19,884 nt of DNA, from positions 1 through 19,884 of the forward strand of contig NZ_JBKBQM010000055.1 of NCBI RefSeq assembly GCF_046292685.1, in the 5' to 3' direction. Source of the stretch: Wagnerdoeblera sp046292685. GTDB lineage: Bacteria; Pseudomonadota; Alphaproteobacteria; Rhodobacterales; Rhodobacteraceae. This document shows, piece after piece, positions 14,337 through 19,884 of this stretch. The notes under the pieces are model-generated. The model had not been told where the DNA came from, ran no database searches, and saw only the letters and a list, made by a program, of their open reading frames with translations. Position 1 is the stretch's first letter. Every line of letters starts with the position of its first letter. The position numbers and the translations under genes were made by a program.

Positions 14337-15054
14337 AGAACGGCAACAGGTGATCGGCGATCTGCTGCCCCCAGCGCGGCTGCTGAACATCGCTGATCTG
14401 CCCGCGCCCACCGTAGGAGACACGCGCCCCCGCGATCTTGTCGTAGGTGACCTCGTTCTGACGCGAGATATCCGCCGGCCTGACGTAGCCGGTCACGATC
14501 AGCTCGCGCAGCTCGAAGTTCACCCGAACCTCCTGCTGCCCTTCGATACGCAGCACGCCGTTCGGCAACTTCTCTACCACCGTTGCCGCAATCCGAAGTT
14601 TCAGCTTCTCCTTGCGGGCAACCGATCCATCGCCGGAAAAGGTGGAGGCACTTTGCGCCTTGACCGCATCGGCCATGCTGGCGCCGGAGGGCAGCTTTTC
14701 ATCCAGCCTTTGCGGCAGGCCGAACAGTTGCGGCACGCCCATCGAGGTGCTGCCGCTGCGCGAACGATCGGTGGCGTTGGAGATCTCGGCGCGGTCGTCG
14801 ATTTCGATGACCACCGTCAGAATGTCCCCGCGCTGCGCCGCACGCCGGTCGCCAAGCAGCGATGCCTGCGTTGCCGTCCAGAGCGAGGCGGCATCCTGCG
14901 GGGCCGAGGGGGTCGCACTTTCGGGAAACGGGCTCGAATACAAGGCATGGTGGGCATAACTGCCCTCCAGCGGCGAGAATCCGGGCGCGCGCCCGACATC
15001 CTGCAGGTTTCCGCATCCGGCAAGAAGAAGCATCAGAAATGGGGTAGAGCGCAT
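14335..15054 (-). CDS. flgH: FlgH, flagellar L-ring lipoprotein
   Basis: FlgH forms the outer-membrane L ring that acts as a bushing for the rod. The 239-residue protein starts with a lipoprotein signal (MRSTPFLMLLLAGC), with the lipobox LAGC and lipidated Cys at residue 14. Family blocks include SLWTATQASLLGDRRA, then QRGDILTVVIEIDDRAEISN, then FSGDGSVARKEKLKLRIAAT, and NGVLRIEGQQEVRVNFE followed by TGYVRPADIS. It ends in YGGRGQISDVQQPRWGQQ, close to the standard FlgH C-terminus. It is 15 bp downstream of flgA. The P-ring gene flgI, often next to flgH, is not in the window. Confidence 0.97.
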   Translation of the reverse strand: MRSTPFLMLLLAGCGNLQDVGRAPGFSPLEGSYAHHALYSSPFPESATPSAPQDAASLWTATQASLLGDRRAAQRGDILTVVIEIDDRAEISNATDRSRSGSTSMGVPQLFGLPQRLDEKLPSGASMADAVKAQSASTFSGDGSVARKEKLKLRIAATVVEKLPNGVLRIEGQQEVRVNFELRELIVTGYVRPADISRQNEVTYDKIAGARVSYGGRGQISDVQQPRWGQQIADHLLPF

Positions 15055-15069
15055 GGCAACTCCGACAGA

Positions 15070-15483
15070 TCAGGGGCCGACGATCACGGTGCCATCCGGG
15101 CGGACGCGGCCCGTCACGGTGGATCGGGAGGAAAGGTTCATGACGCGGACCGCATCGCCGGCCCCGGCGCGTCCCAACGCGCGCCCTTCGGTCATGATGG
15201 CAAGGGAACCCGAAAGATAGGCCAGCGGCACGATCTGGTTGCGGTCGATGATCGCCGGCGGCCCGATGTCACCCGGTCGGATCGGTCGGCCGGCATACAG
15301 GGCGACGCGCGCCTCCATGCCGATGGCCTGCCCGGGCGCCTGCAAGGCACCCGGAACGCTGCCGGGCTGGAGTGCCAGATCGTCCGCGCCCAGAATGGCT
15401 TGCGGGCGGATGTTTCGGGCGGCGACCAACGTGTCGGCACCTGCCGGCACAACCGAGGCAAGTAACAGCACGAGGCGCAGCAT
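15070..15483 (-). CDS. flgA: FlgA, P-ring assembly chaperone (short form)
   Basis: FlgA is a periplasmic chaperone needed for FlgI polymerisation into the P ring. The product is 137 residues with a signal peptide (about 1-16, LVLLLASVVPAGA). An SAF-like domain follows: LVAARNIRPQAILGADDLAL, then GQAIGMEARVALYAGRPI, and a C-terminal SRSTVTGRVRPDGTVIV. Enterobacterial FlgA is about 219 residues, and the N-terminal part is absent here. Short forms are common in this bacterial group. I chose the ATG at 15483 because it overlaps the flgG stop as TGATG and begins a proper signal peptide. The longer open frame extending to 15798 is flgG read out of frame. Confidence 0.94.
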   Translation of the reverse strand: MLRLVLLLASVVPAGADTLVAARNIRPQAILGADDLALQPGSVPGALQAPGQAIGMEARVALYAGRPIRPGDIGPPAIIDRNQIVPLAYLSGSLAIMTEGRALGRAGAGDAVRVMNLSSRSTVTGRVRPDGTVIVGP

Positions 15484-16268
15484 CAGCGCACCTGGGTGGT
15501 GGCGCCAAGCATCTGGTCTGCCGCCGTGATGACTTTTGCGTTCAGTTCGTAGCCGCGTTGTGCCTTGATGAGTTCCGTCACCTCGCGCACGGCATCGACC
15601 GAGCTGTCCTCCAGATAGCCCTGGCGCAAGGTGCCGAGGCCGTCTTCGCCCGGCGCGGCAACCACGGGTGGCCCGGATGCCGCCGTTTCGAGGTAAAGGT
15701 TCGATCCGATCGCTTCGAGGCCGCGTTCGTTCGAAAAGCCTGCCAGCGAAAACTGCCCGAGCTGTTCGGGCGCCACCCGATCGGCGAAATAGGCCCACAC
15801 CTCGCCGGCGGCGTTGATGGTGATGCTGCGGGCGTCAGCCGGAATCGTGATGCCGGGCGCGACGGGGTGTCCGTCGGACGTGACGATCAGGCCGTCTGCC
15901 GACCGTTTCAACCCCCCGTCGCGCGTGTAGGCCGACAATCCCGAAGGCAGCGTCACCTCCAGCCAGCCGCGCCCTTCGATGCCGATGTCCAGATCGCCGC
16001 CGGTGGCGCTCAGCGCCCCTTGTTCCGGGATCTGCGCGACAGAGGTGGCGCGCACCCCCATGCCGAGCTGGATGCCGGTGGGCAACATGGTGCCGTTCTC
16101 GGCCGAAATCGTGCCGGGCCGCGCCACCTGGACATAGTGCAGGTCGGCGAACTCGGCCCTGCGGGCGTTGTAGCCGGTCGTCGACATGTTGGCGAGGTTG
16201 TGCGACACCACATCCACGCGCATCTGTTGGGCGGCCATGCCGCTTGCGGCGATCTGCAACGCCTTCAT
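15483..16268 (-). CDS. flgG: FlgG, distal rod protein
   Basis: FlgG forms the distal rod that crosses the peptidoglycan and outer membrane. The protein is 261 residues, the usual length. The N-terminal rod/hook motif is MKALQIAASGMAAQQMRVDV followed by VSHNLANMSTTGYNARR. The middle has GDLDIGIEGRGWLEVTLP and the C-terminal helix VREVTELIKAQRGYELNAKV ends in ADQMLGATTQVR. No signal peptide is present, as expected for a substrate of the flagellar export gate. It follows flgF by 9 bp and overlaps flgA. Confidence 0.98.
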   Translation of the reverse strand: MKALQIAASGMAAQQMRVDVVSHNLANMSTTGYNARRAEFADLHYVQVARPGTISAENGTMLPTGIQLGMGVRATSVAQIPEQGALSATGGDLDIGIEGRGWLEVTLPSGLSAYTRDGGLKRSADGLIVTSDGHPVAPGITIPADARSITINAAGEVWAYFADRVAPEQLGQFSLAGFSNERGLEAIGSNLYLETAASGPPVVAAPGEDGLGTLRQGYLEDSSVDAVREVTELIKAQRGYELNAKVITAADQMLGATTQVR

Positions 16269-16277
16269 CGAAGCCTC

Positions 16278-16994
16278 CTATCGGGCAAGGGTTTGCAAGA
16301 CGGCGCGGATGCGCTGATCCTCTCGGTCGAGCATCTGTTGTCCCAGTTCGTAGGCGCGCTGCACTTCAATCATGCGGGCGATTTCGGAAACCGGATTGAT
16401 GTTCGAGCCTTCGAGGTGGCCTTGCAGCAGGGTGCCGGCGCCATCTTCCAGCGGTTCGGGGGCGTCGGCCGAGAAAAGCGTTCCGGCAACATGGCGCAGG
16501 CTGTTCGGATCGGCCGGTGCCCAAAGCCCGATCTGCGCCACAGGCACACCGTCGGCCGAAAGCGTACCATCCTGCGCCAGGCTGACCGTCATGGCCCCGG
16601 GTGGCAACGCAACCGGGGCACCGCCTGCATCCAGCAGGCGAAACCCATCGGGATTCACCAGGTCGCCTTCGGCATTCGGGGTGAAATGCCCGGCCCGCGA
16701 AAGCCTTTCGCCATCGGGCGTTTCGATGAGAAAGAAACCGTTGCCCCGGATTGCAAAGTCGAAGGTGCCTCCGGTTTGCACGATGTCGCCTTGCGACAGG
16801 TCGATGTTGCGCGCCGAGGCCCTCGCCATCGACAAGGACGGGGCGTCGTCGAGGCGTTTGACATATTCGGAGAAGATCACGCCTTCGCGCCGGAAACCCG
16901 TGGTGGAAAGGTTGGCGATATTGTTGGCCACCACCTGCATTTCCCGCATCAGGCCGGACTGGCGCGTCAACGCGGCATAGATTGCATTTTCCAT
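16278..16994 (-). CDS. flgF: FlgF, proximal rod protein
   Basis: FlgF is one of the proximal rod proteins and is secreted through the flagellar export gate. The protein is 238 residues. The N-terminus reads MENAIYAALTRQSGLMREMQ, then VVANNIANLSTTGFRREGVIF. The centre contains FDFAIRGNGFFLIETPDG, and the C-terminus has the rod-type helix SEIARMIEVQRAYELGQQ and DREDQRIRAVLQTLAR. The MENAIY start and the Gly-Phe variant GFRREG distinguish FlgF from FlgG. It lies 3 bp after fliQ. Confidence 0.97.
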   Translation of the reverse strand: MENAIYAALTRQSGLMREMQVVANNIANLSTTGFRREGVIFSEYVKRLDDAPSLSMARASARNIDLSQGDIVQTGGTFDFAIRGNGFFLIETPDGERLSRAGHFTPNAEGDLVNPDGFRLLDAGGAPVALPPGAMTVSLAQDGTLSADGVPVAQIGLWAPADPNSLRHVAGTLFSADAPEPLEDGAGTLLQGHLEGSNINPVSEIARMIEVQRAYELGQQMLDREDQRIRAVLQTLAR

Positions 16995-16997
16995 CGG

Positions 16998-17267
16998 TCA
17001 GCCTCCGGCAATGAGGGGGATGATGCGGCTGGTGAAGAAATCGGTCAGGGTCGCCGTCATGAAACCCATCGTGGCCCAGAACACGATCAGCATCGCGCCG
17101 ACCTTGGGTACGAAGGTCAGGGTCATCTCCTGAACCGAGGTCAGCGCCTGAAACAGCCCGATCGTCAACCCGGCGATCAGCGCCACGGTCAGAAGCGGCG
17201 CCGACATCAGGACCGCAACCCACAGCGCCTGGCGCATCAGGTCGTAGATGACGGCTTCGGGGGCCAT
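16998..17267 (-). CDS. fliQ: FliQ, flagellar type III export gate protein
   Basis: FliQ wraps around the FliP-FliR core of the export gate. The product is 89 residues with two hydrophobic helices (about 15-42 and 53-78). It contains the family pattern LTVALIAGLTIGLFQALTSV, then QEMTLTFVPKVGAM. Two starts are possible: GTG 17270 or ATG 17267. The ATG overlaps the fliE stop as TGATG and gives the standard length. Separation of fliQ from fliP and fliR (placed in other operons here) is typical of alphaproteobacterial clusters. Confidence 0.96.
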   Translation of the reverse strand: MAPEAVIYDLMRQALWVAVLMSAPLLTVALIAGLTIGLFQALTSVQEMTLTFVPKVGAMLIVFWATMGFMTATLTDFFTSRIIPLIAGG

Positions 17268-17551
17268 CACACCGGCATCCGCAGGATTTCCTGGTAGGCC
17301 TCGACCACCTTGTCACGCAAGGTGACCGCCGTTTCGACGGCCAGTTCGGTCGCCGACAGCGCCTGCACAAGCGCGTGCGGGTCGGCGCGGCCCGTCATCG
17401 CTGCCTTGGCCGTTTCCTCGCCCGCCTGCAGTACGGCCGAAAACTCTTGTGCCATCTGACCCAGGGGCGAACTTGCCGCCTGAGGATCGGGGGTTGCCGC
17501 ATTGCGAGCCCTGGCATAGGCGCCAGCGGCCAGAGAAGCCTTGATATCCAT
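17267..17551 (-). CDS. fliE: FliE, MS ring-rod junction protein
   Basis: FliE joins the MS ring to the rod and is the first protein exported. The product is 94 residues. Its N-terminus is variable (Ala-rich). The conserved C-terminal half includes FSAVLQAGEETAKAAMTGRA, then ALSATELAVETAVTLRDKVV and the terminal EAYQEILRMPV, which is diagnostic. It lies 21 bp after flgC, with a TTAACC half-site at the flgC stop, and overlaps fliQ by one base. Confidence 0.96.
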   Translation of the reverse strand: MDIKASLAAGAYARARNAATPDPQAASSPLGQMAQEFSAVLQAGEETAKAAMTGRADPHALVQALSATELAVETAVTLRDKVVEAYQEILRMPV

Positions 17552-17572
17552 TCTGGATCTCCGGTTGAAAGG

Positions 17573-17950
17573 TTAACGGCGCAAGAGGTCGATCAGGCCC
17601 TGAGTCATCTGCCGGGCCTGATCGAACATTCTGAGGTTCGCCTCATAGGAGCGCTGCGCTTCGCGCGCGTCGGCAATTTCCACCACCATGTCGACATTCG
17701 AGCCGAGGTAGTGGCCGCTTTCGTCGGCCAAGGGGTGGCCGGGGTCGTAGACGCGGGTCGGGTTCGATTGATCGAGCCGCACGGGCCCGGTTTCGACCGT
17801 GCCATCGTTGCCCAGGCGAAAGTCCGTGGTCTTGCGTCGGTAGCCGGGCGTATCGGCATTGGCGATGTTTTCCGTAGTGTGACGCAGGCGCCGGGCCTGA
17901 GCCTCCATCCCCGAGGCGGAAATGCCGAGGCTGCGAAGAAGATCGGACAT
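17573..17950 (-). CDS. flgC: FlgC, proximal rod protein
   Basis: FlgC is a proximal rod component exported by the flagellar gate. The protein is 125 residues, near the family norm of about 134. The N-terminus reads SLGISASGMEAQARRLRHTT, then ENIANADTPGYRRK. The centre has YDPGHPLADESGHYLGSNVD, and the C-terminal helix is ADAREAQRSYEANLRMFDQA. The P-HPLAD-.-GYV block is FlgC-specific (here GHYLG). It sits 3 bp after flgB. Confidence 0.97.
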   Translation of the reverse strand: MSDLLRSLGISASGMEAQARRLRHTTENIANADTPGYRRKTTDFRLGNDGTVETGPVRLDQSNPTRVYDPGHPLADESGHYLGSNVDMVVEIADAREAQRSYEANLRMFDQARQMTQGLIDLLRR

Positions 17951-17953
17951 CGC

Positions 17954-18334
17954 TTACCTCCGCCCGAGGGTGGCGCGGATGGCGCCCGACAAGGTCCGAT
18001 AGATGGCCAAGGCAAAGTCGTGCGCCTGGCGCGCCTCGGCGGCGGCGACCATCTCCGCCTCGAGCGACACCGAGTTGCCGTTCGGACTGAGATGCGCCGA
18101 GTCGGCGACGGCAGCGATCGTCTGGCGGTTGCCGCCGGTCAGATGCTGCGGGCGGGTCGCCGCCATCGGCATCCGCTGCGCCTCCCAGACCTGTGCGAAA
18201 CCCGGAAGGTGCCGAGCGCGGTAGCCGGGGGTATCGGCATTGGCGACGTTGGCTGCGATGACGCCTTGGCGTGCCGCCGCATGCGCCGCCATTGCGCGTG
18301 CCATCTGCAGGACTTCGACTTTGTTGGTGAACAT
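17954..18334 (-). CDS. flgB: FlgB, proximal rod protein
   Basis: FlgB is a proximal rod component. The product is 126 residues. The N-terminus (MFTNKVEVLQMARAMAAHAA) leads into GVIAANVANADTPGYRARHL, the rod-protein signature. The C-terminal part contains NSVSLEAEMVAAAEARQAHD, FlgB's version of the N.V.L..EM....N...Y motif. The start ATG 18334 has AGGGAG seven bases upstream. The frame stays open far upstream on this strand through the region antisense to fliI, but that is high-G+C shadow. It is the first gene of the flgB-to-fliL minus-strand operon and diverges from fliI. Confidence 0.96.
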   Translation of the reverse strand: MFTNKVEVLQMARAMAAHAAARQGVIAANVANADTPGYRARHLPGFAQVWEAQRMPMAATRPQHLTGGNRQTIAAVADSAHLSPNGNSVSLEAEMVAAAEARQAHDFALAIYRTLSGAIRATLGRR

Positions 18335-18363
18335 CGGGATTCTCCCTCGCTCTGCTTCACCAA

Positions 18364-18390
18364 GGTTTAAGGGTGATTCCTTTAGAAACC
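18364..18390. promoter_or_regulatory. Imperfect palindrome in the flgB/fliI divergent promoter region
   Basis: GGTTTAAGG (18364-18372) pairs with CCTT (18379-18382) and AAACC (18386-18390), with a six-base loop and a three-base bulge. It lies in the 84-bp intergenic region that must carry promoters for both flgB and fliI. It could be an operator or part of a promoter. It is A/T-rich compared with the surroundings. No regulator can be named: the two TTAA-like halves are 11 bases apart, not the seven of a CtrA site. Confidence 0.35.
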
Positions 18391-18418
18391 GTAATTGGCA
18401 ACAAGGGAGTCCGATGAC

Positions 18419-19735
18419 ATGACCAGAACGGTCTTTGACGGTTTGCGCGCAGAAATCGCCGCCATCCCGGTGGTGCGGCCGGTAGGGCGTGTCGCCGAAC
18501 TGGCGCGCGGATTGCTGCAGGTCTCGGGCCTGACCCGCAGCACGGCCTTGTCCGACCGGGTCGAGATCGAGGGCCGGAACGGTCGCCTCGGGGGCGAGGT
18601 TCTGCGCATGTCGCAGGACCGGATCACGGTGCTGGCGGATGGCGGGGGCGAAGGGCTGGTGATCGGCGATGCCGTTTTGCCTGCCGGAAACGGCGACATC
18701 GCCCCGGACGACAGCTGGATCGGCCGCATCATCGATCCGCTTGGCAGGCCGCTGGACGGCAAGCCATTGTTTCGGGGCTTCAAATCGCGCCCCCTGCGTG
18801 CAGCGCCGCCACCGGCGGCACAAAGGCGCCCCCTCGGCGCAAGGCTCGAAACCGGACTTCGGGCTTTCAACACCCTGTTGCCGATGGTGCGCGGTCAACG
18901 GATCGGGTTGTTCGCCGGGTCGGGTGTCGGAAAATCGAACCTGCTCGCGCGGCTTGCCTCTCGCGTTCAGGCCGATGTCGTTGTGATCGCGCTGATCGGC
19001 GAACGCGGGCGGGAATTGCGCGCCTTTACGGACCGGGTGCTGGGGCCTGCCGGCATGGCGCGCAGTGTCGTGGTCGCGGCCACCTCCGACCAGGCCCCAT
19101 TGATTCGCCGGCGGTGTGCCTGGGCCGCCATGGCGGTGGCCGAGCATTTCCGCGACCAGGGCCTGCATGTCTTGCTGCTGGCCGATTCGATCACCCGGTT
19201 TGCCGAAGCGCACCGGGAGGTGGCGCTGGCCGCTGGCGAGGATGCCTCGCTGCGCGGATACCCTCCTTCGGTTGCCCACGCGATCATGGCATTGGCCGAG
19301 CGGGCCGGGCCAGGCCCGGAAGGCGCCGGCGACATCACCGCCGTGTTTTCGGTCCTTGTTCCCGGTTCCGACATGGAGGAGCCTGTGGCGGACATCCTGC
19401 GCGGGACGCTGGATGGCCACGTGGTGCTGGACCGAAAAATCGCCGAACGCGGCCGATTTCCGGCGATTGACCTGTTGCGCTCGGTTTCGCGCAGTCTCCC
19501 CGATGCGGCCAGCCCGGAGGAGAACGCCCTGATCGCCGAAGCGCGTCGTCTGCTTGGCGCTTACGAACGGGCCGAGATGATGGTTCAGGCGGGGCTTTAC
19601 GCCGCCGGAAGCGACCCGCTGGTCGACGCCGCCATCAAGGCATGGCCCGATCTGGATGCCTTTCTGTCTGAAGACGAACCGGGCGACACAAGCGACAGCT
19701 TCCGCCACCTCGCAGAATGCCTTGGGCAAAGGTGA
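18419..19735 (+). CDS. fliI: FliI, flagellar export ATPase
   Basis: FliI is the cytoplasmic hexameric ATPase that helps unfold and deliver export substrates. It is related to F-ATPase beta subunits. The protein is 438 residues, the usual length. Motifs: Walker A AGSGVGKS at 166-173, the catalytic-glutamate region IGERGRE at 193-199, Walker B VLLLAD at 251-256 followed by SITRFAEAHREVAL, and YPPSVAHAIMALAERAG. The DGHVVLDRKIAERGRFPAID block (332-351) is typical of FliI and type III ATPases. I chose ATG 18419, nine bases after AAGGGAG, over an in-frame TTG at 18395. It stands alone on the plus strand, divergent from flgB, so FliH and FliI come from different operons. Confidence 0.98.
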   Translation: MTRTVFDGLRAEIAAIPVVRPVGRVAELARGLLQVSGLTRSTALSDRVEIEGRNGRLGGEVLRMSQDRITVLADGGGEGLVIGDAVLPAGNGDIAPDDSWIGRIIDPLGRPLDGKPLFRGFKSRPLRAAPPPAAQRRPLGARLETGLRAFNTLLPMVRGQRIGLFAGSGVGKSNLLARLASRVQADVVVIALIGERGRELRAFTDRVLGPAGMARSVVVAATSDQAPLIRRRCAWAAMAVAEHFRDQGLHVLLLADSITRFAEAHREVALAAGEDASLRGYPPSVAHAIMALAERAGPGPEGAGDITAVFSVLVPGSDMEEPVADILRGTLDGHVVLDRKIAERGRFPAIDLLRSVSRSLPDAASPEENALIAEARRLLGAYERAEMMVQAGLYAAGSDPLVDAAIKAWPDLDAFLSEDEPGDTSDSFRHLAECLGQR

Positions 19736-19741
19736 CGTCAC
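19732..19741. repeat. Perfect 10-bp palindrome at the fliI stop codon
   Basis: GTGACGTCAC is a perfect palindrome covering the fliI TGA. It is followed by a G+C-rich imperfect hairpin (about 19738-19756, CACC..GCCC pairing with GGGC GGTG). No T-run follows directly, so I do not call a rho-independent terminator with confidence, although mRNA 3' end protection is possible. Confidence 0.35.
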
Positions 19742-19771
19742 CCCGCCCGGGGCGGTGGTCGATGGTAATCT

Positions 19772-19788
19772 CCCCGTTTTTAACGGGG
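19772..19788. repeat. 7-bp stem hairpin near the end of the IS3-family element
   Basis: CCCCGTT and AACGGGG form a perfect stem around a three-base loop. It lies 14 bp beyond the stop codon of the IS3-type transposase fragment and is probably part of the element's terminal region; TGGTAATC starting at 19764 may be the element tip. It could also act as a bidirectional terminator for the convergent fliI and transposase transcripts. Confidence 0.5.
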
Positions 19789-19802
19789 TGCATCCGTAGA
19801 AC

Positions 19803-19884
19803 TTACGCGACCATTTTCAGTTTCATTGCGGGTGTGATGCCGCGGATGCCCATGTTGGGGCGGTCGTTGTTGTAAGTCCATAGC
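19803..19884 (-). CDS. IS3-family transposase OrfB, C-terminal end (partial at window edge)
   Basis: On the minus strand the last 26 codons read LWTYNNDRPNMGIRGITPAM followed by KLKMVA and a stop at 19803-19805. The YNN.RPN.....G.TP..KL pattern is the conserved C-terminus of IS3-group integrase-type transposases (rve domain), just after the third catalytic residue. The gene enters from beyond the right edge, so whether the element is complete cannot be judged. It has the same orientation as the truncated orfA at 654-779. Confidence 0.85.
   Translation of the reverse strand, partial: LWTYNNDRPNMGIRGITPAMKLKMVA

Noticed and set aside
15372..17297. 641-aa plus-strand open frame antisense to flgA, flgG, flgF and fliQ
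   Set aside because: Long shadow frame caused by high third-position G+C. The composition is Arg/His/Gly-rich with no domain, and it opposes several well-supported genes.
18367..18385. CtrA site in the flgB/fliI intergenic region
   Set aside because: TTAA and TTAG are separated by 11 bases, not 7, so it does not fit the consensus.
18391..18410. Sigma-54 promoter suggested by TTGGCAA before fliI
   Set aside because: The -24-like TGGCA is not followed by a GC element at the correct -12 spacing.
17954..19741. 595-aa minus-strand frame extending flgB through the antisense of fliI
   Set aside because: Only the last 126 residues are FlgB. The rest is antisense to fliI, and a good ribosome site sits at ATG 18334.

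Overview
This window is a compact flagellar gene cluster from a high-G+C alphaproteobacterium, most likely of the Rhodobacterales (Roseobacter/Rhodobacter-like). The evidence is protein resemblance, the gene order (fliI / flgBC-fliEQ-flgFGAH-fliL, and fliF-fliH-fliN-fliP divergent from fliL), the presence of MotE, and a CtrA-type box in the main divergent promoter region. No search could be run, so the taxonomic call rests on recognition.

Layout. (1) Positions 1-990 are a graveyard of insertion-sequence remnants: a frameshifted IS256-family N-terminal fragment (- strand), a truncated IS3-family orfA (- strand) and a second IS256-family fragment (+ strand) that runs up to the fliP stop codon. 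I recognise nothing in 1-84 or 531-653. (2) A minus-strand operon fliF-fliH-fliN-fliP (4140 to 989). (3) A plus-strand run 4252-13856: fliL, a small membrane protein (PflI/DUF6468-like), motE, motA, a 725-aa periplasmic protein of unknown function, a lytic transglycosylase, flhA, fliR, flhB and a small helical protein that may be FliJ. (4) A minus-strand operon flgB-flgC-fliE-fliQ-flgF-flgG-flgA-flgH and a second fliL-family gene (18334 to 13859). It meets the plus-strand run tail to tail with only 2 bp between. (5) fliI on the plus strand (18419-19735), divergent from flgB. (6) At the right edge, the C-terminus of an IS3-family transposase (- strand).

Together the genes encode the MS ring (FliF), one rotor/switch component (FliN), the export gate (FlhA, FlhB, FliP, FliQ, FliR), the export ATPase and its regulator (FliI, FliH, perhaps FliJ), the rod (FliE, FlgB, FlgC, FlgF, FlgG), the L ring (FlgH), a P-ring chaperone (FlgA), a wall-opening enzyme, and part of the stator machinery (MotA, MotE, two FliL proteins). 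Not in the window: fliG, fliM, motB, flgI, flgD, flgE, flgK, flgL, fliK, fliO and flagellin. They must lie elsewhere or be absent. Genes are tightly packed, with repeated ATGA or TGATG overlaps that suggest translational coupling.

Most of the window is an ordinary flagellar cluster. The least explained item is the 725-aa secreted protein directly after motA, which could be a stator accessory factor. The IS remnants on both sides raise the possibility that the cluster was moved or rearranged as a block.
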